This document shows, in pieces, positions 8,629-17,530 of a stretch of 64,000 bases of DNA. The translations under genes and the position numbers were made by a program. Within the stretch, counting starts at the first letter, position 1. Each line of letters starts with the position of its first letter. Under the pieces are notes generated by a model. That model was given only the letters and a program-made list of their open reading frames with translations, was not told where the DNA came from and did not search any database. Origin of the DNA: Streptomyces jeddahensis (GTDB lineage Bacteria; Actinomycetota; Actinomycetes; Streptomycetales; Streptomycetaceae); contig NZ_LOHS01000101.1 in NCBI RefSeq assembly GCF_001642995.1, positions 25,767 to 89,766 of the forward strand, read 5' to 3'.

Positions 8629-9138
8629 GTGACCACTCCGCCGCCCCAGGGCCAGAACCCGTTCGCTCAGGGTCAGCAGCCCTATGGCCAGCCACAGGGC
8701 GGGAACCCCTACGCCCAGCAGGCCGCGCCGCAGCCGGGCCAGCCCGGCGTTCCGCCGCAGCCCAGCCCGCACTTCGAGGCACCTGCCCCGGCCCCCCAGC
8801 AGCCGCGCCGGGGCATCCGGCAGTACCTCCGCATCGGCGGGTTCATCGTCGCCGCCATCGTGGTCGCCGGCGGCTGGTGGGCCAGCCAGGACGACGCGCA
8901 GACGGCCGCCGTGGGCAGCTGCATGCACCGCGGCAGCTCCGACGACAACAACCCGGACCTCGAGGTCGTCGAGTGCAGCGACGCCAAGGCCCAGTACAAG
9001 GTGCTGGCCAAGATCGAGGGCTCTTTCAGCAGCCTGACGGCCGACAAGAAGTGCTCGGAAGAGGCCTCGGACTTCCAGTACGCCTACACGGAGACCGGCG
9101 GTGACAAGAGCTTCCTGCTCTGCCTGAAGGACAAGTAG
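8629..9138 (+). CDS. LppU/SCO3897-family membrane-anchored protein
   Basis: A 169-residue protein with a Pro/Gln/Gly-rich cytoplasmic N-terminus (residues 1-62), one membrane helix at about 66-85 (YLRIGGFIVAAIVVAGGWW) and a small extracytoplasmic domain with four cysteines, which may form two disulfides. The family is widespread in Streptomyces and has no known function. The GTG at 8629 is preceded by GAGGGGG. It converges on cca across a 149-bp gap that holds two parS palindromes. Confidence 0.8.
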   Translation: MTTPPPQGQNPFAQGQQPYGQPQGGNPYAQQAAPQPGQPGVPPQPSPHFEAPAPAPQQPRRGIRQYLRIGGFIVAAIVVAGGWWASQDDAQTAAVGSCMHRGSSDDNNPDLEVVECSDAKAQYKVLAKIEGSFSSLTADKKCSEEASDFQYAYTETGGDKSFLLCLKDK

Positions 9139-9175
9139 AGCCTCGACAAGAAGAGGGCTCTGCCGAGCGTAGATC

Positions 9176-9219
9176 CGCGTGAGGGGCAGTGTTTCACGTG
9201 AAACACCGCCCCTCACGCG
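9176..9219. other. parS site at the centre of a 44-bp palindrome/terminator
   Basis: The parS core GTTTCACGTGAAAC is at 9191-9204. Around it the inverted repeat extends outward: GTGTTTCAC pairs with GTGAAACAC, one mismatched pair (A9188/C9207), then CGCGTGAGGGGC (9176-9187) pairs with GCCCCTCACGCG (9208-9219). The whole is a near-perfect 44-bp palindrome that could act as terminator and as ParB site. Confidence 0.9.
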
Positions 9220-9237
9220 TACTCGGACTCGACCTTC

Positions 9238-9267
9238 GGCGTCATGTTTCACGTGAAACATGACGCC
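9238..9267. other. parS site inside a perfect 30-bp palindrome
   Basis: Core GTTTCACGTGAAAC at 9246-9259; each half extends to 15 bases (GGCGTCATGTTTCAC and its complement). It lies 20 bp before the cca stop codon and 55 bp, about five helical turns, from the preceding parS core, so two ParB dimers could load side by side. Confidence 0.92.
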
Positions 9268-9287
9268 GGGCGTATCCGCGCTTCGGC

Positions 9288-10760
9288 TCAGCCCTGCGGC
9301 TGCGTCGCCCACCACTCCTTGAGCGCCGACACCGCCGCGTCGTACTCCATCGGCCCGTTCTCCAGACGTAGCTCCAGCAGAAACTTGTACGCCTGACCGA
9401 CGACCGGGCCGGGGCCGACGCCCAGGATCTCCATGATCTGGTTACCGTCGAGGTCCGGCCTGATCGCGTCCAGCTCCTCCTGCTCCTGCAGGCGGGCGAT
9501 GCGCTCCTCCAAGCCGTCGTAGGCGCGCGACAGCGCGCTCGCCTTCCGCTTGTTGCGTGTAGTGCAGTCCGAGCGGGTCAGCTTGTGCAGCCGGTCCAGC
9601 ATGGGCCCCGCGTCGCGTACGTAACGCCGCACCGCGGAGTCCGTCCATTCGCCGGTGCCGTATCCGTGGAAGCGCAGGTGCAGTTCGACCAGACGTGAGA
9701 CGTCCTTCACGAGCTCATTGGAGTACTTGAGCGCCGCCATCCGCTTCTTGGTCATCTTGGCTCCCACCACCTCGTGGTGGTGGAAGGAGACCCGGCCGTC
9801 CTTCTCGAAGCGGCGGGTCCTCGGCTTTCCGATGTCGTGCAGCAGGGCGGCGAGCCTGAGCGTCAGGTCGGGACCGCTCTCCTCCAGCTCCATGGCCTGC
9901 TCCAGCACGATGAGCGTGTGCTCGTACACGTCCTTGTGCCGGTGGTGCTCGTCGCGCTCCAGTCGCAGCGCAGGGAGTTCGGGCAGCACGTGATCGGCCA
10001 GACCCGTGCCCACAAGGAGCGCGAGCCCCTTGCGGGGATACGGGGAGAGGATCAGCTTGTTGAGCTCGTCCCGTACCCGCTCCGCCGAGACGATCTCGAT
10101 GCGCTCGGCCATCGCCTTCATCGCGGCGACCACCTCGGGCGCGACCTCGAAGTCGAGCTGCGCGGCAAACCGTGCCGCGCGCATCATCCGCAGCGGGTCG
10201 TCGGAGAAGGACTCCTCCGGAGTGCTCGGAGTGCGCAGCACACGCTCGGCGAGGTCCTGCAGGCCGCCGTACGGATCGATGAACTCCTTCTGCGGCAGGG
10301 CCACAGCCATCGCGTTGACGGTGAAGTCCCGCCGGACGAGATCGTCCTCGATGGAGTCGCCGTAGGAGACCTCGGGCTTGCGCGAGGTCCGGTCGTACGA
10401 CTCCGAGCGGTAGGTGGTCACCTCGATCTGGAAGTTCTGCTCGGAATCTCCCACGCGGGCGCTCTTCTGGCAGCCCACCGTGCCGAAGGCGATCCCGACC
10501 TCCCACACGGCGTCGGCCCACGGCCGCACGATCTTCAGCACGTCCTCGGGGCGGGCGTCCGTCGTGAAGTCCAGGTCATTGCCGAGTCGGCCCAGCAGTG
10601 CATCCCTGACCGAGCCTCCGACCAGGGCGAGAGTGAACCCGGCCTCCTGGAATCGACGGGCAAGATCGTCTGCGACAGGTGACACCCGCAACAGTTCGCT
10701 GACCGCGCGGTGCTGCACCTGACTCAGGGCACTGGAGTTGTCTGCGTTGGCGTTCGGCAC
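9288..10760 (-). CDS. cca: CCA tRNA nucleotidyltransferase
   Basis: A 490-residue enzyme that adds or repairs the 3' CCA of tRNAs. The pol-beta-like head holds LVGGSVRDALLG and the catalytic DLDFTTDA (near residues 46-70), followed by RRDFTVNAMA and the DPYGG and RMMRAARFAAQL motifs that mark the class II CCA enzymes. An HD phosphohydrolase domain follows (LLHDIGKPRTRR, HHHEVVGA). The start is the GTG at 10760 (MPNANADNSS), without a clear Shine-Dalgarno; a frame extending upstream lacks conserved sequence. It is divergent from the DUF6049 gene. The tRNA-Ala in this window lacks an encoded CCA and would need this enzyme. Confidence 0.94.
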   Translation of the reverse strand: MPNANADNSSALSQVQHRAVSELLRVSPVADDLARRFQEAGFTLALVGGSVRDALLGRLGNDLDFTTDARPEDVLKIVRPWADAVWEVGIAFGTVGCQKSARVGDSEQNFQIEVTTYRSESYDRTSRKPEVSYGDSIEDDLVRRDFTVNAMAVALPQKEFIDPYGGLQDLAERVLRTPSTPEESFSDDPLRMMRAARFAAQLDFEVAPEVVAAMKAMAERIEIVSAERVRDELNKLILSPYPRKGLALLVGTGLADHVLPELPALRLERDEHHRHKDVYEHTLIVLEQAMELEESGPDLTLRLAALLHDIGKPRTRRFEKDGRVSFHHHEVVGAKMTKKRMAALKYSNELVKDVSRLVELHLRFHGYGTGEWTDSAVRRYVRDAGPMLDRLHKLTRSDCTTRNKRKASALSRAYDGLEERIARLQEQEELDAIRPDLDGNQIMEILGVGPGPVVGQAYKFLLELRLENGPMEYDAAVSALKEWWATQPQG

Positions 10761-10962
10761 AACAGAAAAGGGTACGTGGCCCGGACGCCCGCGGGCGCAC
10801 TCCTTTCGCCGCCACTGACACGAGGTACCCGCCCTGCGGCTCTCGGTGAGCACCGGTAGTCTGCGCGGTCCCGGTCGTTCGATCTTGCGGAGCGCTCCGA
10901 GGCACTTCACAGGAGCGCACATCGTTACCATGCGTGGACGCACATACCGACGACCACTGACG

Positions 10963-13338
10963 ATGACGAGGACGGACGAGCGCGTGGCCGAGGCGGCAGA
11001 TTTCCCAGGGACCCGTCCCTCACCTGCCCGCCGCTGGCTGCGGCGGGCGGGGGCCATGCTCGTCGCGGTGCCGCTGCTGGCCGGTCTCGTCCAGCTGCCC
11101 CAGACGCCCGCCTCGCACGCCGCCACGCACACCTCCACGAAGACCTCCACGACCGAGGCGACCGGCTCGCGCACCGTCGACGTCTCCGTGAACTCGCTCA
11201 CTCCCACCGCCCCGGGTGAAGACGACACGCTCACCGTCTCCGGCACGGTCACCAACAGCAGTAAGGAAACGGTCACCGGCGCCGAGGTCGCCCTGCGCGT
11301 GGGGCCCCTCCTCAACAGCCGTAGCGCCATCGACAACGCCGCGCAGCGCACCGGCTACGTCCCGGGAGCGGACGGCAACCAGATCGGCGGCAAGTACGCC
11401 AAGGAATTCGCCAAGCTGGCGCCCGGCGTCTCGCAGAGCTTCAGCATCTCGGTTCCCGTCAAGGACCTGGACCTCGGTGCCGACGGCGTCTATCAGCTCG
11501 CCGTCGCGCTCACGGGTCAGACCGCGGCTCAGCCCTGGCAGCAGGTACTCGGCCTGCAGCGGACCTTCCTGCCGTGGCAGCCCGGCGCGACGAACACCAA
11601 GACCAAGACGACGTATCTGTGGCCGCTGATCTCTTCCACGCACGTCACCGCGGAGACCGGCTCGGACGAGCAGCAGACGCCCGTCTTCGAAGACGACAGC
11701 CTGGCCGAGGAGATCTCCCCGGGCGGCCGGCTGGAGCGCATGGTCGCCCTCGGCGCCGACCTGGACGTGACCTGGGTCATCGACCCGGATCTGCTGGCCT
11801 CCGTCGACGCCATGACCAGGAGCTACCGCATCCGGGCAGCCGACGGCACCGGCACCACCGCCGGCAAGAACCAGGCGGTCGCCAAACAGTGGCTCGACGA
11901 CCTCGAGAAGGCGGTGGCGGACAAGCAGGTCGTCGCGCTGCCCTTCGCAGACCCCGACCTGGCCTCGCTCGCACACAACGGCAAGAACGTCTCAGGCTCC
12001 CTGAGCCATCTCAAGGACGCCACGGACGCGGCGGCCATCACCGTGGAGACCGTGCTCCACGTGGAACCGAGCACTGACTTCGCCTGGCCCGTGGAGGGAG
12101 CGGTCGACCCGTCGATCGTCGAGGTGGCCACCTCTGCGGGCGCCGACATGGTGATCGCCCGCAGCGACAGCCTGCAGGAGACCGGCGGCCTGACGTACAC
12201 GCCCAGTGCGGCACGGCCGATCGGCGGCGGCACCACGGCCGTGGTCGCAGACGCCCGCCTGTCGACCGCCTTCGAGGGCGACATGACGAACGCGGAGAAG
12301 TCCACGCTCGCCGTCCAGGACTTCCTCGCCCAAAGCCTGATGATCACGCTGCAGAACCCGAACAGGCAGCGCAGCATCGTCGTCGCCCCGCAGCGCATGC
12401 CGTCCGCGAGCCAGGCACAGACCATGGCCACGGCACTGACCGCCCTCGACGAGAGCCGCTGGTCCGAGTCCCAGGATCTGTCGGCGGCCGCGAAGGCGAA
12501 GCCCGACCCGAACGCCACGACCCGGGTGCCCTCCGCCCAGCAGTACCCGTCGGCTCTGCGTAAGCAGCAACTCCCGCAGTCCGCCTTCGAAGCCATCCGG
12601 AAGACGCAGAACGCGCTCGACAGCTTCACCGTGATCCTCACCGACTCCTCCCGCGTCGTCACGCCCTTCGGCCGCGCCATCGACCGGCAGATGTCGACGT
12701 CCTGGAGAGGCCGCGCGGCAGAGGCGCAGCAGTTCCGTGAGGGCGTGCAGTCGTATCTCGAGAGCCTCACCCAGCGGGTGAAGCTGGTCGACAAGTCCCC
12801 GGCGAAGCTCTCGGGCCGCAGTGCGACGATCCCGGTGACCGTGCAGAACAATCTCGTGCAGGGCGTCGACCATCTCGTGCTGCGCCTCACCTCGACGAAG
12901 CCCAGGCGCCTCACGATCGGTGGCGGCGCCTATGAGGAGCATGCGGTCAAGGTGGCCGGCGGGCACATCCAGTCGGTGAAGTTCACCACAACGACCAACG
13001 CCAACGGCCCCGTCCCGGTGATCGCCCAGCTGTATACGGAGGACGGCCGGCCGTACGGCGACGAGGTGCGCTTCGACCTGGAGGTCACCGAGGTCCCGCC
13101 CTCCGTGATGCTGGTCATCGCGGGTGGTCTGCTGCTGCTCGTGCTCGCGGGCTTCCGGATGTACACGCAGCGCAAGCGTGCGGCCGCCCGGCAGGCAGAC
13201 GCTCCGGAGCGCGGCTCGGAGCAAGAGTCCGGCGCGGAGAGCGGGGCCGGGGCTCCCGGGCAGCCGAGTGACCCGACACCGGACACCGCACCGGAAAGCA
13301 CCGACCCGTCCGGCACGGGTGAGAGAGTGGACCGTTGA
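10963..13338 (+). CDS. DUF6049-family exported membrane protein
   Basis: About 791 residues: a signal peptide (basic RRWLRRAG, hydrophobic MLVAVPLLAGLV, likely cut after ASHA), a large extracytoplasmic region starting with an Ig/CARDB-like beta domain (about 60-160), and a C-terminal membrane anchor (SVMLVIAGGLLLLVLAGF, about 705-722) followed by an acidic Glu/Pro/Ser tail. It is the counterpart of mycobacterial Rv3909, encoded immediately before murJ. Function is unknown; position suggests cell-wall work. Start uncertain: ATG 10963, with a GTG at 10984 as alternative. The murJ start is 47 bp downstream. Confidence 0.85.
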   Translation: MTRTDERVAEAADFPGTRPSPARRWLRRAGAMLVAVPLLAGLVQLPQTPASHAATHTSTKTSTTEATGSRTVDVSVNSLTPTAPGEDDTLTVSGTVTNSSKETVTGAEVALRVGPLLNSRSAIDNAAQRTGYVPGADGNQIGGKYAKEFAKLAPGVSQSFSISVPVKDLDLGADGVYQLAVALTGQTAAQPWQQVLGLQRTFLPWQPGATNTKTKTTYLWPLISSTHVTAETGSDEQQTPVFEDDSLAEEISPGGRLERMVALGADLDVTWVIDPDLLASVDAMTRSYRIRAADGTGTTAGKNQAVAKQWLDDLEKAVADKQVVALPFADPDLASLAHNGKNVSGSLSHLKDATDAAAITVETVLHVEPSTDFAWPVEGAVDPSIVEVATSAGADMVIARSDSLQETGGLTYTPSAARPIGGGTTAVVADARLSTAFEGDMTNAEKSTLAVQDFLAQSLMITLQNPNRQRSIVVAPQRMPSASQAQTMATALTALDESRWSESQDLSAAAKAKPDPNATTRVPSAQQYPSALRKQQLPQSAFEAIRKTQNALDSFTVILTDSSRVVTPFGRAIDRQMSTSWRGRAAEAQQFREGVQSYLESLTQRVKLVDKSPAKLSGRSATIPVTVQNNLVQGVDHLVLRLTSTKPRRLTIGGGAYEEHAVKVAGGHIQSVKFTTTTNANGPVPVIAQLYTEDGRPYGDEVRFDLEVTEVPPSVMLVIAGGLLLLVLAGFRMYTQRKRAAARQADAPERGSEQESGAESGAGAPGQPSDPTPDTAPESTDPSGTGERVDR

Positions 13339-13385
13339 GCGATGTCGTGGCCGGTGGGCCCGGGGACGATGAGGTGGGGTAGACC

Positions 13386-15644
13386 ATGAACGCGCCGTAC
13401 GACGGTGACCGTGGCCAGGGCGCGGGCGGTTCCGCATCGTCCGAGGGCATGCCACCCGGCGCTCCCGAGGGGGGCCAGGTGCCGCCGGGGCCTGCCGCCG
13501 ACATGTACCTCCAGGACGCCTACGCCCAGGATCCGTACCGCGATCAGGACCTCACCGCCCAGGACCCGGTGACGGAGGCGCTCTACGACCGCTCCGCGCA
13601 CCCTCCGCCGCCTCCCGGCACCTACCAGGAGACACAGCAGCTCTACGCACAGCCGCCCGCCCCGCAGTACGCCCCCGACCCGCGCGTCTGGGCGCAGACG
13701 CCGCCGCCCGAGCCCGACGGCCCGAGCCGGCAGCTGCCGTACGGCGACGATGCGCGCACGACCCAGTTCGTCGGCGTCGACGATCTCGTCACCGGGGCCG
13801 CCGAGGAGCGCCACGAGCCGGACGCCTTCGCGCATCTCTTCCGGGACCAGAGCGGCCCCGGGGGCCGCTCCCCTGGCGGACCCTCGGCCGTCCCGGCAGC
13901 GTCCGCCGGGCTCGCGTCGGAGCCCACCACCGCCGGGCATGTGTCTGAGCCCACCGCGCCCACCGTGCCCGCGCCCGCCCCGGCTCCTGCCCCTGTCTCC
14001 GCGCCGAAGAAGACCGGCCGGGCGGCCGGCCTGCTGAAGTCGAGCGCGGTGATGGCGGCGGGCACGATGGTGTCCCGGCTCACCGGCTTCATCCGCTCCG
14101 CGCTCATCGTCTCGGCCCTGGGCCTCAGCACTCTCGGCGACTCGTTCCAGGTCGCGTACCAGCTCCCGACGATGATCTACATCCTGACCGTCGGCGGCGG
14201 CCTCAACTCCGTCTTCGTGCCGCAGCTCGTACGCGCCATGAAGGACGACGAGGACGGCGGCGAGGCATACGCCAACCGTCTGCTGACCCTCGTCATGGTG
14301 GCCCTGGCCGCACTCACCGCACTCGCGATGTTCGCCGCGCCGCTCCTGGTCCGCATGCTGTCGGTGTCCGTCGCCGGCAACGCTGCGGCGAACGAGGTCG
14401 CCGTCACCTTCACCCGCTACTTCCTGCCCTCGATCTTCTTCATGGGCATCCACGTGGTGATGGGGCAGATCCTCAACGCCCGCGGCAGGTTCGGCGCGAT
14501 GATGTGGACCCCGGTCCTGAACAACATCGTCATCATCGTGACGCTCGGCATGTTCCTCTGGGTCTACGGCACCTCCGCGAACTCCCACATGACTGTCGAG
14601 ACGATCCCGCCGGAGGGCCAGCGGCTCCTCGGCGTCGGCATCCTGCTCGGCCTCGTCATCCAGGCCCTCGCGATGATCCCGTACCTGCGGGAGACCGGAT
14701 TCAGGCTGCGGCTGCGCTTCGACTGGAAGGGCCACGGCCTCGGCAAGGCCGCGATGCTGGCCAAGTGGACGGTGCTCTTCGTCCTCGCCAACCAGGCGGG
14801 CGCCATGATCGTCACTCAGCTGTCCACGGCCGCGGGTATCGACTCCGGGGACAAGGGCACGGGCTTCGCCGCGTACGCCAACGCCCAGCTGATCTGGGGT
14901 CTCCCGCAGGCGATCATCACGGTCTCGCTGATGGCCGCGTTGCTGCCGCGGCTCTCGCGCTCGGCCCACGACGGCGACACCGGAGCGGTCCGCGACGACA
15001 TCTCGCAGGGCCTGCGCACCACGGCCGTCGCGATCGTTCCGATCGCCTTCGGCTTCGTGGCCCTCGGCATCCCGATGTGCACCCTGATGTTCGGCACCTC
15101 AGGGGAGGAAGCCGCCACCAACATGGGCTACATGCTGATGGCCTTCGGCCTCGGCCTGATCCCGTTCTCCGTCCAGTACGTCGTGCTGCGCGCCTTCTAC
15201 GCGTACGAGGACACCCGGACGCCCTTCTACAACACGCTCATCGTGGCCGCCGTCAACGCCGTCGCCTCCTGGTTCTGCTACCTCCTGCTTCCCGCCCGCT
15301 GGGCCGTCGTCGGCATGGCCGCCTCGTACGGCCTCGCGTACGCGATCGGCGTGGGCGTCGCCTGGCGGCGGCTGCGGAAGCGCCTGGGCGGCGACCTGGA
15401 CGGCTCCCACGTCATCCGTACGTATGCCCGGCTCGGTATCGCTTCGCTGCCCGCCGCGGTGCTGGCCGGTGCGGTCTGCTACGGCATCACGCAGGGGCTG
15501 GGACAGGGTGTCGCCGGTTCACTGGCCGCCCTTCTCGGCGGCGGAATCGCGCTCCTCGGGGTCTTCTACATCGCCGCACGGCGGATGCGGATCGCGGAGC
15601 TCAACTCGATGGTCGGTATGGTGCGCGGACGCCTGGGTCGCTGA
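13386..15644 (+). CDS. murJ: Lipid II flippase MurJ (MviN)
   Basis: A 752-residue protein: residues 1-215 are a Pro/Gln/Ala-rich, disordered cytoplasmic extension; the rest is a MOP-superfamily core with about 14-15 helices. Recognisable MurJ segments are SSAVMAAGTMVSRLTGFIRS, a GDSFQVAYQLPTMIY helix and QLVRAMKDDEDGGEA. The start ATG (13386) follows GAGGTGGGG. MurJ flips lipid II to the outer face of the membrane. In Mycobacterium MviN carries a C-terminal pseudokinase and an outer domain; here those parts form the separate next gene, so the pair is a split version. Confidence 0.95.
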   Translation: MNAPYDGDRGQGAGGSASSEGMPPGAPEGGQVPPGPAADMYLQDAYAQDPYRDQDLTAQDPVTEALYDRSAHPPPPPGTYQETQQLYAQPPAPQYAPDPRVWAQTPPPEPDGPSRQLPYGDDARTTQFVGVDDLVTGAAEERHEPDAFAHLFRDQSGPGGRSPGGPSAVPAASAGLASEPTTAGHVSEPTAPTVPAPAPAPAPVSAPKKTGRAAGLLKSSAVMAAGTMVSRLTGFIRSALIVSALGLSTLGDSFQVAYQLPTMIYILTVGGGLNSVFVPQLVRAMKDDEDGGEAYANRLLTLVMVALAALTALAMFAAPLLVRMLSVSVAGNAAANEVAVTFTRYFLPSIFFMGIHVVMGQILNARGRFGAMMWTPVLNNIVIIVTLGMFLWVYGTSANSHMTVETIPPEGQRLLGVGILLGLVIQALAMIPYLRETGFRLRLRFDWKGHGLGKAAMLAKWTVLFVLANQAGAMIVTQLSTAAGIDSGDKGTGFAAYANAQLIWGLPQAIITVSLMAALLPRLSRSAHDGDTGAVRDDISQGLRTTAVAIVPIAFGFVALGIPMCTLMFGTSGEEAATNMGYMLMAFGLGLIPFSVQYVVLRAFYAYEDTRTPFYNTLIVAAVNAVASWFCYLLLPARWAVVGMAASYGLAYAIGVGVAWRRLRKRLGGDLDGSHVIRTYARLGIASLPAAVLAGAVCYGITQGLGQGVAGSLAALLGGGIALLGVFYIAARRMRIAELNSMVGMVRGRLGR

Positions 15645-15763
15645 ACCCCGGGTATGCGCACAACCATCGCCGACCACCGTGTGTCGTGCATAGCGGCGGA
15701 CTGTGGGCACAATTGGCTTTGGCGTCTGAACAGAGCGCAATGGATGGGGAGGCAGGAACGACG

Positions 15764-17500
15764 GTGGCGGAACGGAGCACGGCTGCCGTCGACGTGGCAG
15801 ACAACAGCGGTGACGAGCCGCTGGCCGCCAAGGCGGACGAGGCCACGGCCGACGGGGTGGCCCAGACTGGGGAGCGGGAAACAGCAGGCGATGAGACGGA
15901 CGAGGCGCGCGGGGACAGCACCCCGGAGGCTGCGCCGGTCCAGGTCTCGCCACCGGAACTGCACAGCGGCCACAAGCTCGCCAGACGCTACCGCCTCGAG
16001 GAATGCGTCACCCGTCTGGACGGGTTCAGCAGCTGGCGTGCAGTGGATGAGAAACTGCGCCGTGCCGTAGGCGTGCATCTGCTGCCTGCCGATCATCCGC
16101 GGGCCCGGTCCGTGCTGGCCGCGGCCCGTTCGTCCGCCCTGCTGGGCGATCCGCGCTTCGTCCAGGTCCTGGACGCGGTCGAGGAGAACGACCTCGTCTA
16201 TGTCGTGCACGAGTGGCTGCCGGACGCCACGGAGCTGACGACGCTCCTGGCCGCCGGCCCTCTCGAGGTGCACGACGCGTACCAGCTCGTCCATCAGGTC
16301 TCCCAGGCCATGGCCGCAGCGCATCGCGAGGGCCTGGCCCATCTGCGTCTGACGCCGAGCGCGGTGCTGCGCACCTCGTCCGGCCAGTGGCGCATCCGCG
16401 GCCTCGCCGTGAACGCCGCCCTGCGCGGCATCAGCTCCGACACCCCCCAGCGCACCGACACCGAGGCCATCGGCGCCCTGCTGTACGCGGCCCTGACCCA
16501 GCGCTGGCCGTACGAGCAGGACGCGTTCGGGCTCTCCGGGCTGCCCAAGGCCGTCGGGCTCATCGCCCCGGACCAGGTGCGGGCCGGCGTGCACCGAGGG
16601 CTGTCGGAGCTTGCGATGCGCGCTCTGGTCAACGACGGCGCGACGGCGTCACGCCAGGAGCCTCCGTGCACCACGCCGGAGGAGCTGGTGAAGGCGATCG
16701 GCGAGATGCCCCGCATCCGGCCGCCGGAGCCGGCGTTCACCGCCCCGCCCGAGTACCAGCGCACGACGTACCAGCAAGGCACGTACGCCCGCGCCCAGGC
16801 CGTTCCCGGCGCCACCCGGCCGGTTCCGACACCGCCGCCTCCGCTGCAGAGCCGTACCGGCAAGGCCCTCAAGTGGGCCGTGTCGGCCTTGCTCATCGCG
16901 GCGCTCGGCCTCGGCAGCTGGCAGCTCGCGGACGCTCTGATGGACCAGGGCAAGTCCAAGAACCCCGCGCCGTCCCAGACCGGCGGCAGCGACGGCGACG
17001 GCGACAAGGGCACGCAGAAGCAGACCGCCGCGCCCCTCACCATCAAGGGGGCGCAGGAATACATCGCCAAGGGCGACGCGCAGAATCCCGAGGATGTCGA
17101 CAAGACCTATGACGGCGACAGCTCGACGTACTGGCGTACCAAGAGCTTCATAGACGGTCCGGATATGAACCCCGCCTACAAGCCCGGCGTCGGTATCGTC
17201 TACGACCTCGGCTCCGAGCAAGCGGTGTCAGCAGCCTCGATAGGACTCAGGTACGCCGGTGACCACACGACGGTCACCCTGTACGCCACCGACTCGATGA
17301 GTTCGTCGACATCACTCAGCTCGATGAAGAAGATCGGGACCGTGACGACGAACGGCACCACCGCCAAGGTGACGGTGAACAAGCCGGTGAAGAGCCAGTA
17401 CGTACTGGTCTGGTTCACCGCACTGCCGAAGGCACCCGGTGATCAGTACAGCGACCCGGGCTACAAGCAGGCCGTCACGGACGTGAAGTTCACGGGCTGA
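15764..17500 (+). CDS. Membrane pseudokinase linked to MurJ (MviN C-terminal-like)
   Basis: About 578 residues: an acidic N-terminus (1-65), a protein-kinase-like domain (about 72-315), a Pro/Tyr-rich linker, one membrane helix (about 369-386) and an extracytoplasmic discoidin-like beta domain (about 415-578). Catalytic residues are missing: no glycine loop after RYRLEEC, LRL in place of HRD (193-196) and RGL in place of DFG (212-214). It matches the pseudokinase plus outer domain of mycobacterial MviN (Rv3910). In that system PknB phosphorylates the pseudokinase and FhaA binds it to restrain lipid II export; fhaA and pknB are both in this window. The GTG at 15764 has AGGA upstream; an ATG at 15740 is the alternative. 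Confidence 0.88.
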   Translation: MAERSTAAVDVADNSGDEPLAAKADEATADGVAQTGERETAGDETDEARGDSTPEAAPVQVSPPELHSGHKLARRYRLEECVTRLDGFSSWRAVDEKLRRAVGVHLLPADHPRARSVLAAARSSALLGDPRFVQVLDAVEENDLVYVVHEWLPDATELTTLLAAGPLEVHDAYQLVHQVSQAMAAAHREGLAHLRLTPSAVLRTSSGQWRIRGLAVNAALRGISSDTPQRTDTEAIGALLYAALTQRWPYEQDAFGLSGLPKAVGLIAPDQVRAGVHRGLSELAMRALVNDGATASRQEPPCTTPEELVKAIGEMPRIRPPEPAFTAPPEYQRTTYQQGTYARAQAVPGATRPVPTPPPPLQSRTGKALKWAVSALLIAALGLGSWQLADALMDQGKSKNPAPSQTGGSDGDGDKGTQKQTAAPLTIKGAQEYIAKGDAQNPEDVDKTYDGDSSTYWRTKSFIDGPDMNPAYKPGVGIVYDLGSEQAVSAASIGLRYAGDHTTVTLYATDSMSSSTSLSSMKKIGTVTTNGTTAKVTVNKPVKSQYVLVWFTALPKAPGDQYSDPGYKQAVTDVKFTG

Positions 17501-17530
17501 GCACTGCAGTCACCGAGGGGAGGGGGCCCG

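Noticed and set aside
12056..12069. parS-like CTCCACGTGGAAC in the DUF6049 gene
   Set aside because: At least two mismatches from the ParB consensus in the critical arms.
11992..14969. Long minus-strand frames opposite the DUF6049 gene and murJ
   Set aside because: Antisense shadows of genes with clear domains on the plus strand; His/Arg/Asp-rich composition and no ribosome sites.
14504..15763. N-terminal extension of the pseudokinase into murJ
   Set aside because: Runs out of frame through murJ, is Arg/Pro-rich and lacks a start; the GTG at 15764 has a good ribosome site.
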